This document shows positions 1 to 7,086 of a DNA stretch of 8,659 nt, one piece after another; position 1 is the first letter of the stretch; every line of letters starts with the position of its first letter. The DNA comes from Pseudomonadota bacterium (GTDB lineage: Bacteria > Myxococcota > Myxococcia > Myxococcales > Myxococcaceae). The stretch covers positions 1 to 8,659 of the forward strand of contig JAFADT010000044.1 in the NCBI GenBank assembly GCA_023424585.1, given 5' to 3'. The notes below the pieces were generated by a model. The model did no database searches, was not told the DNA's origin, and saw nothing but the letters and a program-made list of their open reading frames with translations. Position numbers and translations under genes: made by a program.

Positions 1-1
1 G

Positions 2-1012
2 GTGGAGGCCGTCATCGCCCAGGTGAAGGCGCGGAACGGCGCCAACTCCGTGTTCCTGCGCACCGCGTCGCTGAGCGAACTGGTGCCGTCCGACGTGGCG
101 GCCCACGAGGCGGAGATGGCCGGCATCCGGACGCTGCTGGACGGGCTGCCCAGGTCCGCGCAGCAGGATCCGCGGGTGAAGGACCTGCGGGAGATGGTGG
201 ACGCGAAGCCCTACGGGCTGGAGCAGCTGCCGGTGGAGGCGCGCCGCCGCTTCGAGGCGCTGGACGGCAAGGGGATGTTCCTCCTGCTGTTCCCGTCGGT
301 GTCCAACTACGACACGCAGGACCTGCACCGCTGGGCGGCGCAGCTGGATGAAGTGGTCGCCGGGGCGAAGGCGAAGGGCATCGACCTGGCGGTCCTGGAC
401 AGCAACCGCATCGCCGCGCGCATCTTCTCCCTGGTCCGGGGGGACGGGCCGTTCATCCTCTGGTCCGCGGCGGTGGTGGTGTTCCTGGTCATCCTGGCCA
501 GCCTGCGCAGCCTGAAGCGCGCGCTGCTGGTGGCGGGCCCCCTGTTCCTGGGCATGACCTGCCTGGCCGGCGGGATGTACCTGTTCGACGTCCAGCTCAA
601 CTTCATCAACGCGGTGGTGCTGCCCAACCTGCTGGCCATCGCCGTCGACAACTCCGTCCACCTGTACCACCGGTACGAGGAGGAGGGCCCCGGCTCGCTG
701 GGCCGGGTGGTGCGCAACACCGGCTTCGCGGCGGTGGTGGCGACCCTGTCCAACGCGGCGGGCTACGGAGCGCTCCTCGTGGCGAACCATCAGGGCTTGC
801 GCAGCATCGGACAGATTGCGCTACTGGGGGTCGTGAGCACCTTCCTGGGAACGACAGTGTTCTTCCCGGCCATGCTGGCGCTGCTGGAGCGGTGGAAGGG
901 GCGGCGGTCCGCGGCGGTGGCGCCGGAGTCGGGCGCGGTGGTGCGGAGCCTCAATCTCGGGGGGGCCGGCGAGCTGCCGGTCGAATCGCCGGGGGAGCGC
1001 AAATCGGCGTGA
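2..1012 (+). CDS. RND/MMPL-superfamily exporter, C-terminal part (5' end outside window)
   Basis: This is the C-terminal 336 residues of a large inner-membrane transporter; the frame is open to the left edge, so the first codon is not a real start. Residues 1-148 are soluble and read as the end of the second periplasmic loop. Five hydrophobic segments follow, at about 150-167, 172-192, 204-222, 243-262 and 267-292. That is the expected last five helices (TM8-12) of a 12-helix RND protein. The fourth-helix region has the family pattern of an acidic residue in a helix followed by a basic loop: AIAVDNSVHLYHRY at about 212-225, with D216 in the usual proton-relay position. The tail (300-336) is Ala/Gly/Arg-rich and presumably cytoplasmic. 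It most resembles the COG1033/HpnN-like 'predicted exporter' branch, whose known members move lipids or hopanoids. The substrate here is inferred only from that branch and from the overlapping PAP2 gene downstream. Confidence 0.85.
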   Translation: MEAVIAQVKARNGANSVFLRTASLSELVPSDVAAHEAEMAGIRTLLDGLPRSAQQDPRVKDLREMVDAKPYGLEQLPVEARRRFEALDGKGMFLLLFPSVSNYDTQDLHRWAAQLDEVVAGAKAKGIDLAVLDSNRIAARIFSLVRGDGPFILWSAAVVVFLVILASLRSLKRALLVAGPLFLGMTCLAGGMYLFDVQLNFINAVVLPNLLAIAVDNSVHLYHRYEEEGPGSLGRVVRNTGFAAVVATLSNAAGYGALLVANHQGLRSIGQIALLGVVSTFLGTTVFFPAMLALLERWKGRRSAAVAPESGAVVRSLNLGGAGELPVESPGERKSA

Positions 1013-1989
1013 GCATCTGGTCATTCAGCGAAGGCCGCGTGCGGCCGGTGACGGCGGCGTCGGAGGAGACGCTCGTCCGCTTCCGGCAGGTGGACGTGGT
1101 CCTGATGGTGGCCTGCTCGGTCGCCGCCCTGGTGTGCGTGGGCCCGGCCCGCTGGGCGCCGCACTCCGGCCGCAACGCGCTGCTCTTCCTCACGTTCGCG
1201 CTGGGCCTGCCGGCGGTGCGCATGCTGGAGGCGCGCTTCCCGCGCCAGCAGCTGCTCACCATCGCTGGGGACTTCTGGCTCCTGCCGGTGTCCGCGCTCG
1301 CCCACGGGTGGCTGGGTCCCATCGTGGACTGGATGAACCCGCTGCTGAAGGACGCCCAGCTCGTCGCGGTGGATCAGCGGCTCTTTGGCTTCCAGACCTC
1401 GGTGGCGCTGGCGCACGTGATTCCGCCCTGGGCCAACGACGTGCTGCTGCTCTGCTACTACGGCCACTTCATCTGGCCGCTGCTCCTGGGCGTCTACCTG
1501 TACGCCCGGGGCAGGGGGGCCACGCCCGCCTTCGACGAGTACCTGCTGGGGCTGGGGCTGCTGCTGGGCTTCAACTACGCGGCGTACTCGCTGGTGCCCG
1601 CGGTGGGGCCCCGGTACTTCCTCATCGGCGCGTTCGACGGGCCGGCCACCCACGGGTGGCTCCTCACGCCGCTGCTGGAGTCCATGATGCGCACGCCGGT
1701 GTATACCCGGGACTGCTTCCCGTCCGGGCACACCGGGGTGGCGCTGGTGGTGCTCTTCTACGCGTTCCGGTTCGCCCGGCGCTTCTTCTGGGTGATGCTC
1801 TTCCCGGGCCTGGGGCTCATCTTCGCGACGCTGGCGGGGCGGTTCCACTACGCCATCGACCTGGTGTGCGCGGTGCCCCTGGTGCTGGTGGTGACGGGGC
1901 TGGCGCTGGGCCTGTCCCGCGCCGCCCGGCAGCGCGCGGTGGAACAGGGCGCGCGTTCCGTGCCCGTGGACGCTATCGTCCGGCCCTGA
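1009..1989 (+). CDS. PAP2-superfamily (PAP2_3/Aur1-like) membrane phosphatase or phosphotransferase
   Basis: A polytopic membrane protein of 326 residues from a GTG at 1009, which overlaps the upstream TGA (GTGA) and has GGGGGAG at 991-997. The frame stays open further upstream, but only as an Arg/Gly-rich shadow of the exporter tail, so the later start is preferred. Hydrophobic segments lie at about 29-46, 56-72, 88-103, 142-165, 178-196, 243-275 and 284-303. The PAP2 active-site blocks are present: VPAVGPRYF at 196-204, FPSGHTG at 237-243 (H241), and GRFHYAIDL at 277-285 (H280 nucleophile, D284). The block-1 and block-3 variants (GPR and GRxHYxID) and the VDQRLFGFQ stretch near 121-129 resemble the PAP2_3 branch, which includes inositol-phosphorylceramide synthase-like enzymes, more than classical PgpB. 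It probably hydrolyses or transfers a phospholipid headgroup or polyprenyl phosphate at the periplasmic membrane face. Translational coupling to the exporter suggests a shared lipid substrate; that is inference. Confidence 0.87.
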   Translation: MSIWSFSEGRVRPVTAASEETLVRFRQVDVVLMVACSVAALVCVGPARWAPHSGRNALLFLTFALGLPAVRMLEARFPRQQLLTIAGDFWLLPVSALAHGWLGPIVDWMNPLLKDAQLVAVDQRLFGFQTSVALAHVIPPWANDVLLLCYYGHFIWPLLLGVYLYARGRGATPAFDEYLLGLGLLLGFNYAAYSLVPAVGPRYFLIGAFDGPATHGWLLTPLLESMMRTPVYTRDCFPSGHTGVALVVLFYAFRFARRFFWVMLFPGLGLIFATLAGRFHYAIDLVCAVPLVLVVTGLALGLSRAARQRAVEQGARSVPVDAIVRP

Positions 1990-2050
1990 ACCGCCAGCCG
2001 GTCGCCCCGGGGTTCGGGGTGGACGTGCGCTGGCCTCAGAGGCCTGACCC

Positions 2051-3250
2051 ATGTCCCCCCGGCCCGTGCTCGCGCAACGCGTCTCCCGCTTCGGCACCAC
2101 CGTCTTCTCCGAGTTCAGCGCGCTGGCCCTGAAGCACCAGGCGATGAACCTGGGGCAGGGCTTCCCGGACTTCGACGGTCCGGACGCCATCAAGGAGGCC
2201 GCGTGGAAGGCCATCCAGGGCGGCGTCAACCAGTACGCCCCTGGCACAGGCGCCAAGGACCTGCGCAACGCCATCGCCGAGCACGCGCAGCGCTTCCATG
2301 GCCACGCCGTGGATCCGGACACCATGGTCACGGTGACGAGCGGCGCGACGGAGGCCATCCTCGACGTCATCCTGGGCCTGGTGGACCCCGGCGACGAGGT
2401 GGTGGCCTTCGAGCCGTTCTACGACTCCTACGACGCCAACATCGCCTTCGTGGGCGCCACGCCGCGCTACGTGCCGCTGCGCCCGCCGGACGCGGAGCAC
2501 GCCACCTGGTGGTTCGACCGGGACGAGGTGCGCGCCGCCTTCGGTCCGAAGACGCGGCTCCTCATCCTCAACTCGCCGCACAACCCCACGGGCAAGGTCT
2601 TCACCCGCGAGGAGCTGGAGTTCCTGGGCAACCTCTGCGCCGAGCACGACGTGAAGGTGCTGGCGGACGAGGTGTACGAGCACATCGTCTTCGCCCCCGC
2701 GAGGCACGTCCGCGCCGCCACGGTGCCGGTGCTCGCGGACCGCACGGTGACGGTGAGCAGCGCGGGCAAGTCCTTCAGCCTGACGGGGTGGAAGGTCGGG
2801 TGGATCATCGCGCCGCCGCCGCTCCGGGACGCGGTGCAGCGCGCGCACCAGTTCGTCACCTTCGCCACCGCGTCGCCGTTCCAGGCCGCCATGGCCGTGG
2901 CGCTGCGGCTGCCGGACAGCTACTTCCAGGAGCTGACGGCGCTCTACACCGCCAAGCGCGAGCGCCTGCTCACGGGCCTGCGCGAGGCGGGGCTCCAGGC
3001 GTTCTCGCCGGAGGGCAGCTACTTCATCCTCGCGGACATCCGCGGCTACGGCTTCGCGGACGACGTCGCGTTCTGCCGGCACCTGGTGACGGAGGTGGGC
3101 GTCGCGGGCATCCCGCCCAGCGTCTTCTACGGCCCGGAGCACCGGCACCTGGGCCAGCGCTTCGCGCGCTTCGCCTTCTGCAAGACGGAGGGCGTGCTGG
3201 ACGAGGCCGTGCGCCGCCTGCGGGAGAGGCTGCCCGCCCTCAAGCGCTGA
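2051..3250 (+). CDS. PLP-dependent aminotransferase, class I/II (methionine/kynurenine aminotransferase-like)
   Basis: A cytoplasmic fold-type I aminotransferase of 399 residues, the normal length for the family. The ATG at 2051 has AGAGG eight bases upstream. Visible landmarks in order: NLGQGFPDF (33-41), which forms part of the substrate site; SGATEA (97-102) contacting PLP phosphate; NSPHNPTG (174-181) with N178 near the PLP O3'; LADEVYEH (204-211) with D206 for the pyridine nitrogen and Y209; SSAGKSFSLTGWKVGW (236-251) with Schiff-base lysine K240; and FARFAFCK (371-378), where R373 should bind the substrate carboxylate. The GQGFPDF start and TGWKVGW ending are typical of the YbdL/kynurenine aminotransferase subgroup, which accepts methionine, aromatic amino acids and kynurenine. 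The exact donor cannot be read from sequence. It lies 61 nt after the PAP2 gene and 13 nt before the methyltransferase gene. A role in branched-chain amino acid transamination is possible from context, but dedicated branched-chain enzymes are usually fold type IV, so I do not favour it. Confidence 0.93.
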   Translation: MSPRPVLAQRVSRFGTTVFSEFSALALKHQAMNLGQGFPDFDGPDAIKEAAWKAIQGGVNQYAPGTGAKDLRNAIAEHAQRFHGHAVDPDTMVTVTSGATEAILDVILGLVDPGDEVVAFEPFYDSYDANIAFVGATPRYVPLRPPDAEHATWWFDRDEVRAAFGPKTRLLILNSPHNPTGKVFTREELEFLGNLCAEHDVKVLADEVYEHIVFAPARHVRAATVPVLADRTVTVSSAGKSFSLTGWKVGWIIAPPPLRDAVQRAHQFVTFATASPFQAAMAVALRLPDSYFQELTALYTAKRERLLTGLREAGLQAFSPEGSYFILADIRGYGFADDVAFCRHLVTEVGVAGIPPSVFYGPEHRHLGQRFARFAFCKTEGVLDEAVRRLRERLPALKR

Positions 3251-3263
3251 GGCCCACACGGCC

Positions 3264-3983
3264 GTGGGAGCCTTCTTCGGAGAGCTGTACCTGCGCAGCA
3301 CGCTGCCGTACCTCTCCGAGGCGGTGACGGCCCGGGAAGCGGAGTACCTGTCCCGGGCGTTCGCGGACGTGGAGGGGCCGGTGGTGGACCTGGGCTGCGG
3401 CCACGGCCGGCACGCGGCGCGGCTCAACACCGGCGGCGCGCTCGCCGGGCGCGTGGTGGGCCTGGAGCTGGATCCGCTGTCCCTGCGCCTGCGCCGTCCG
3501 GGCTTCCCCGCGGTGCGGGGCGACCTGCGAGCGCTGCCCTTCCAGGACGCGTCCCTGGGCGGGGCCTATGCCTGGTACTCGACACTCTTCGCCTTCACCG
3601 ACGCGGAGCACGTCCAGGTGCTGCGCGAGGTGGCGCGGGCGCTGCGGCCCGGCGGACGGTTGGTGCTCCAGACGGTCCCCTACGAGCGGCTGGCGCGAAG
3701 CCCGGGCGCGTCGTTCCGCGAGCGGTTACCGGATGGGAGTCTCCTGGAGGAGGAGAGCCGCTTCGACGCGACGCGTGGCAGGGATCTCGGGCGGCGTCAG
3801 CTCACCCTGCCCGACGGGCGCGTGCTGCGGGCGGCGTACGCGCTCCGTTACTATCCTCTTGCGGAACTGAAGGGGCTGTTGGAAAGCACGGGCTTTGCGG
3901 TGGAGTGGGTGCATGGCGGCCTGGAGGCCGGGCCCATGACACCCGAGTCGACCGACCTCATCGTGGGAGCCGGGCGCCGTTGA
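3264..3983 (+). CDS. class I SAM-dependent methyltransferase (Methyltransf_11 type)
   Basis: A soluble protein of 239 residues with a Rossmann-type methyltransferase core. Motif I is VVDLGCGHGRHA at 40-51. The end of strand beta-2, VVGLELD (64-70), supplies the acidic residue that holds the SAM ribose (E68). Motif II/III is GDLRALPFQDASLGGAY (86-102), and REVARALRPGGRLVLQT (121-137) is the classical post-motif of the Methyltransf_11/25 families. The C-terminal part (180-235) carries a region ending in LKGLLESTGFAVEWVHGG, the usual last alpha/beta unit. The start is a GTG at 3264 with GAGG (3249-3252) spanning the aminotransferase stop; no ATG is available nearby. The 13-nt gap upstream and 20 nt to the HMG-CoA lyase gene suggest cotranscription. 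The acceptor substrate (small molecule, lipid or protein) cannot be assigned. Confidence 0.9.
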   Translation: MGAFFGELYLRSTLPYLSEAVTAREAEYLSRAFADVEGPVVDLGCGHGRHAARLNTGGALAGRVVGLELDPLSLRLRRPGFPAVRGDLRALPFQDASLGGAYAWYSTLFAFTDAEHVQVLREVARALRPGGRLVLQTVPYERLARSPGASFRERLPDGSLLEEESRFDATRGRDLGRRQLTLPDGRVLRAAYALRYYPLAELKGLLESTGFAVEWVHGGLEAGPMTPESTDLIVGAGRR

Positions 3984-4003
3984 CGGGGCCCGGGACACGT
4001 CCA

Positions 4004-4978
4004 GTGGATCCGAAAGAGACAACGCGAACGCGGGTCGGCCTGCTGGGGCAACTGCCCCGCAAGGTCGACGTGTACGAGGTCGGCCCCCGCGACGGCCTGC
4101 AGAACGAGCTGCGCACGCTGCCCACCCGCGACAAGGCGCGCCTCATCAACGCCCTGGTCGCCGCGGGGGAGAAGCGCATCGAGGTGACGTCGTTCGTGTC
4201 ACCCAAGTGGATTCCCCAGTTGGCGGACGCGGACGAGCTGCTCAAGCTGGTGGGCCGCCGCCCCGGGGTCGTCTTCTCCGCGCTGGTGCCCAACCTGAAG
4301 GGCCTGGAGCGCGCGCAGGCGGCGGGCCTGGAGGAGGCCGCGGTGTTCATCTCCGCGTCGGAGGCCCACTCCAAGAAGAACATCAACAAGACCATCGCGG
4401 AGGCGCTGGCCGGCGCGAAGGAGGTGACGGCCGCCGCCCGCAAGGCCGGGATGCGCGTGCGCGGCTACCTGTCCACCGTGTGGGGCTGTCCCTACGAGGG
4501 CCACGTCCCGGTGGAGCGCGTGGTGGGCATCTGCCGTCAGCTGGTGGACGCGGGCATCTACCAGCTGAGCCTGGGCGACACGATTGGCGTGGGCACGCCC
4601 CGGCAGACGGAGGAGATCCTGACCGCGCTGCTCCAGCACATGCCGGTGGACAGGCTGGCGCTGCACCTGCACGACACGCGCGGCACCGCGCTGGCCAACG
4701 CGCTCGTGGGCCTGTCCGCGGGCGTCACCACGTTCGACGCCAGCATCGGCGGGCTGGGCGGCTGTCCCTACGCGCCGGGCGCCGCGGGCAACCTGGCCAC
4801 CGAGGACGCGGTGTTCATGCTGCACGGCATGGGCGTGGACACCGGCATCGACCTGGACAAGCTGGTGGAGGCCGGGGAGATCGCCCAGGAGCTCATCGGC
4901 CGGAAGCTCGCGGGCAAGTACCTCCAGGCCGCGCTCGGCGAGCGGGACAAGAAGGCCACCCGCCGCGCGCAGACCTGA
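4004..4978 (+). CDS. mvaB: hydroxymethylglutaryl-CoA lyase
   Basis: Cleaves (S)-3-hydroxy-3-methylglutaryl-CoA to acetyl-CoA and acetoacetate, the last step of leucine/isovalerate catabolism (called LiuE in liu clusters). It is a TIM-barrel enzyme of the HMGL-like family, 324 residues from the GTG at 4004, close to the usual ~300. Visible catalytic landmarks: VYEVGPRDGLQNE (23-35) with R29 and D30; E60 in RIEVTSF; SLGDTIGVGTP (189-199); LHLHDTRG (220-227) with metal ligands H221 and H223; and the family signature GGLGGCPYAPGAAGN (249-263) with catalytic-loop C254 and N263. The start is not certain: TTG at 3980 overlaps the methyltransferase stop (TTGA), and a GTG at 3905 lies inside that gene. 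GTG 4004 with GGGA (3992-3995) eight bases upstream gives the most family-like N-terminus. The protein converges on the Tim44-like gene, leaving only 24 nt between stops. Confidence 0.95.
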   Translation: MDPKETTRTRVGLLGQLPRKVDVYEVGPRDGLQNELRTLPTRDKARLINALVAAGEKRIEVTSFVSPKWIPQLADADELLKLVGRRPGVVFSALVPNLKGLERAQAAGLEEAAVFISASEAHSKKNINKTIAEALAGAKEVTAAARKAGMRVRGYLSTVWGCPYEGHVPVERVVGICRQLVDAGIYQLSLGDTIGVGTPRQTEEILTALLQHMPVDRLALHLHDTRGTALANALVGLSAGVTTFDASIGGLGGCPYAPGAAGNLATEDAVFMLHGMGVDTGIDLDKLVEAGEIAQELIGRKLAGKYLQAALGERDKKATRRAQT

Positions 4979-4989
4979 GCCGCCCCAGC

Positions 4990-5014
4990 GGGGGCCACGG
5001 CGTCAGTGGTCCCC
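4990..5014. terminator. hairpin between convergent genes (possible bidirectional transcription end)
   Basis: GGGGGCCAC (4990-4998) can pair with GTGGTCCCC (5006-5014), giving a nine-pair stem with one G-U wobble and a seven-base loop. It lies 11 nt after the HMG-CoA lyase stop and includes the last codons and stop of the opposite gene. A smaller alternative stem, GCCCC/GGGGC, overlaps it at 4982-4995. Neither strand has a T-run after the stem, so this is not a classical intrinsic terminator; it may act only as a 3'-end stabiliser or pause site. Confidence 0.35.
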
Positions 5015-6982
5015 CAGCAGCACGGACAGCCGCTCCTCCAGGCCCAGGTGCTGGGCGGCGATCTGCAGCATGCGCCGCTCCTTGCGGTCGATGCGGCCGT
5101 CCACCAGGGCCATCTCCACGATGTGGCGCAGGAACACCTCCGCCTCCGGGCTGCCGCGCGGCACCAGGCGCTCGAAGAGCTGCGGCCCGGCGTTGAGGGC
5201 CATCTCCACGTTGGCCCACGACACGCTCCAGCGCTCCGCGCACAGCTTGAGCAGGCGGCGCTCGGCGGCGCTGACCTCGCCGTCCGCGGCGGCGATGGCC
5301 GCCATCATGTAGAGCAGCCGCTCGCGCTCCTTCACGTCCGTCACCACGCGGTCGCCGTCCCCCGGGCCGCCGCTGTCCTCGGGCGGGGGCGCCACGGCGC
5401 CGCGCTCGGCCCGGCGGGTCTCCTGGTAGCGGGCCACGTTGCGGGCCGTGCGCTGCGCGTGCTGGACGTTCCAGGACTCGAAGGGGAGGGCGGACGCGAG
5501 CACCCAGTCGCGCTCGCCGTTGCCCAGCACCGTGCCGCAGAACTCGCAGGTGTTGGCGGCGCTGTTGGTGGTGGGCGCGTTGCACTGCGGGCAGCGGTCC
5601 GTGGACATGCCGGTGTCCGTGTTCGTCTTCGCGCCGTGGCGGCGCACCAGCGTGAAGACCCAGCGCTGCGGCACCGTGGGCAGGCTGGGCGGCTTCTCGT
5701 TCACCGGGCCCACGCCCATGCGGGCGCTCCAGCGGATCTCCACCTGCGCCTCGTCGAAGGACTCCGGGTGCACCTCCAGCGCGCGCACGTCCACCGCGCC
5801 CACCGCGCACTCCAGGAAGACGCGGCGGCGGCCCTGCTTCGCCAACTGGCCCAGCTCCGCCTCCAGCTTCGTGATGGCGTCCGCGTTGGCCACCTTGGAC
5901 AGGCGCTGCGTCTCGTTGCGGCTCTGCGCGTCGATCCACTTCCAGAACAGCAGCGACGCGCGGTCCTCCAGCATCTCCAGGTTGAGCGCCGGGTCGTCCG
6001 CGCGCGCCTGCATCAGGCCGTCCACCTGCTTGTGGTGGCGCACGTGCTCCACGCCCTGCGTGATTTCGGAGAGCGTCCAGTCGTAGTTGCCGGAGTTCAC
6101 CACCGCGTTGCAGAACTCGCAGGTGTTGGCCGCGCCGCCCTTGTAGGGCGCGCCGCAGTTGGGGCACTTGCCCTGGAACAGGTCCTCACCGATGCGCGTC
6201 TGCGCGCCGGGCTTGCGCACGAAGGTCCACACCTCCGTGAACGTCTCCGGCGCCACGCGGCTGGCGGCGGCCATGGCCTGCGCGTCCGTCTGGTCCGCGG
6301 GCACGTCCGTGTCCCGGATGCTCGCGCGCACCCGCACGTAAATGCTGTCGTACCACGGGGTCTGGTGCAGGCCGATGAGCTGCACGTCCAGCACCTTCAT
6401 GTCCGCGAGCGCGTCCCGCACGCCCTGCGCCTGCATCAGCGCCAGCTGGACGTTGAAGCGCTGCCACGTCGCGTCCGACAGGAAGGGGCGCACCGGCGTC
6501 ATGTCCCGGCGGAACCAGGCCTGCTGCAGCTCCAGGAAGAGCCAGCGCAGCTTCTCCAGCGTGGGCTCCAGCTCGAAGGACGGGTCCTTGAGCTTCAGCG
6601 CGTTCACCCACCCCTGCACGTCGCGGCCGGACACCTCCGTGCGGATCTCCGCCTCGCGCTGATCCAGCGCGCGCCGGGTGGTGGCGTCCGGGTGCAGGTT
6701 GCGCTTGTAGAGCCAGTAGATGCCGCCGCCGATGACGAGCAGCGGGAGGGTCACCTTCGGGTAGAGGAAGAGGAGGCGGATGAGGTCGAAGAGCAGCCAG
6801 AGGGGCAGACCGTCGCCGCTGCCACCCCCACCGCCGCCGCGGTCGCGGCCGGACGTGTAGTGCTCGCCGCCGCCGCCGCGTGCCAGGGCCACGAGCGGCA
6901 GGGCGACCACGAGCAGGGCGGACACGGTGAGCAGGCCGGGCAGCCACCGCCATGGGCGTTTCGTCGTTGGGCACGAAGGCAT
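5003..6982 (-). CDS. membrane-anchored protein with two Tim44-like/zinc-ribbon modules and a C-terminal TerB-like domain
   Basis: A protein of 659 residues from ATG at 6982 (AGGA eight bases upstream). Layout: a basic-then-hydrophobic N-terminus (1-34) acting as signal or first membrane helix; a Gly-rich stretch (36-58); a hydrophobic region at 59-92 ending in KRN, probably a membrane helix; Tim44-like domain 1 (about 105-265, with [17 protein letters not shown]); zinc ribbon 1 (C273, C276, C288, C291); a more diverged Tim44-like domain 2 (about 328-455, with [13 protein letters not shown]); zinc ribbon 2 (C464, C467, C479, C482); a linker rich in Pro, Gly and Asp (530-548); and a helical TerB-like domain (550-659) with two acidic motifs, [11 protein letters not shown] (566-576) and [11 protein letters not shown] (626-636). 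The Gly-rich N-terminus followed by a helix and a Tim44-like domain is a known bacterial architecture. Mitochondrial Tim44 tethers import machinery at a membrane, but the bacterial function is not established. TerB domains are linked to metal binding and membrane stress complexes. The biological role here is unknown. Confidence 0.9.
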   Translation of the reverse strand: MPSCPTTKRPWRWLPGLLTVSALLVVALPLVALARGGGGEHYTSGRDRGGGGGGSGDGLPLWLLFDLIRLLFLYPKVTLPLLVIGGGIYWLYKRNLHPDATTRRALDQREAEIRTEVSGRDVQGWVNALKLKDPSFELEPTLEKLRWLFLELQQAWFRRDMTPVRPFLSDATWQRFNVQLALMQAQGVRDALADMKVLDVQLIGLHQTPWYDSIYVRVRASIRDTDVPADQTDAQAMAAASRVAPETFTEVWTFVRKPGAQTRIGEDLFQGKCPNCGAPYKGGAANTCEFCNAVVNSGNYDWTLSEITQGVEHVRHHKQVDGLMQARADDPALNLEMLEDRASLLFWKWIDAQSRNETQRLSKVANADAITKLEAELGQLAKQGRRRVFLECAVGAVDVRALEVHPESFDEAQVEIRWSARMGVGPVNEKPPSLPTVPQRWVFTLVRRHGAKTNTDTGMSTDRCPQCNAPTTNSAANTCEFCGTVLGNGERDWVLASALPFESWNVQHAQRTARNVARYQETRRAERGAVAPPPEDSGGPGDGDRVVTDVKERERLLYMMAAIAAADGEVSAAERRLLKLCAERWSVSWANVEMALNAGPQLFERLVPRGSPEAEVFLRHIVEMALVDGRIDRKERRMLQIAAQHLGLEERLSVLLGDH

Positions 6983-7086
6983 GGGCGAAATCCTATCCGT
7001 TTACGGCTTGCCAGACTGGGGAACAGGTTTCAGGCTGCGCGCCATTCACGCGGGCCGCCCGCCGCGGTCCGTCACGGGGAGCGAAG
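6983..7086. promoter_or_regulatory. divergent intergenic region between the Tim44-like gene and liuC
   Basis: These 104 nt must carry the promoters for both divergent genes. The first half (about 6987-7033) is clearly less GC-rich than its surroundings, as expected of promoter DNA. The liuC ribosome binding site is GGGGAG at 7076-7081, five bases before the ATG; that of the other gene reads AGGA on the minus strand, eight bases before its ATG. An inverted repeat CGGGC-C-GCCCG lies at 7051-7061. I could not identify a convincing -35/-10 pair on either strand. Confidence 0.5.

Noticed and set aside
892..1008. Upstream extension of the PAP2 protein by 39 codons
   Set aside because: The added residues are an Arg/Gly/Ala-rich out-of-frame reading of the exporter tail; GTG 1009 with its purine-rich site fits better.
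1021..2370. 449-codon open frame on the - strand opposite the PAP2 gene
   Set aside because: Composition is rich in Arg, His, Gln and Pro with no membrane segments or motifs; the PAP2 active-site blocks are on the other strand.
2036..3430. 464-codon open frame on the - strand opposite the aminotransferase gene
   Set aside because: Arg/His/Ala/Val-rich low-complexity translation. The + strand frame holds all PLP aminotransferase motifs.
3905..4003. Upstream extension of HMG-CoA lyase into the methyltransferase gene
   Set aside because: The extra 33 residues are Arg/Gly-rich, unlike any lyase N-terminus I know, and overlap the methyltransferase coding sequence.
7020..7050. GGAAC at 7020-7024 as an ECF sigma -35 element for liuC
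   Set aside because: No CGTC-like -10 element occurs at 16-17 nt spacing.
6952..7086. Upstream extension of LiuC by 45 codons
   Set aside because: It would overlap the divergent gene start and use up the only promoter region. ATG 7087 has a good ribosome binding site and gives the family-typical N-terminus.
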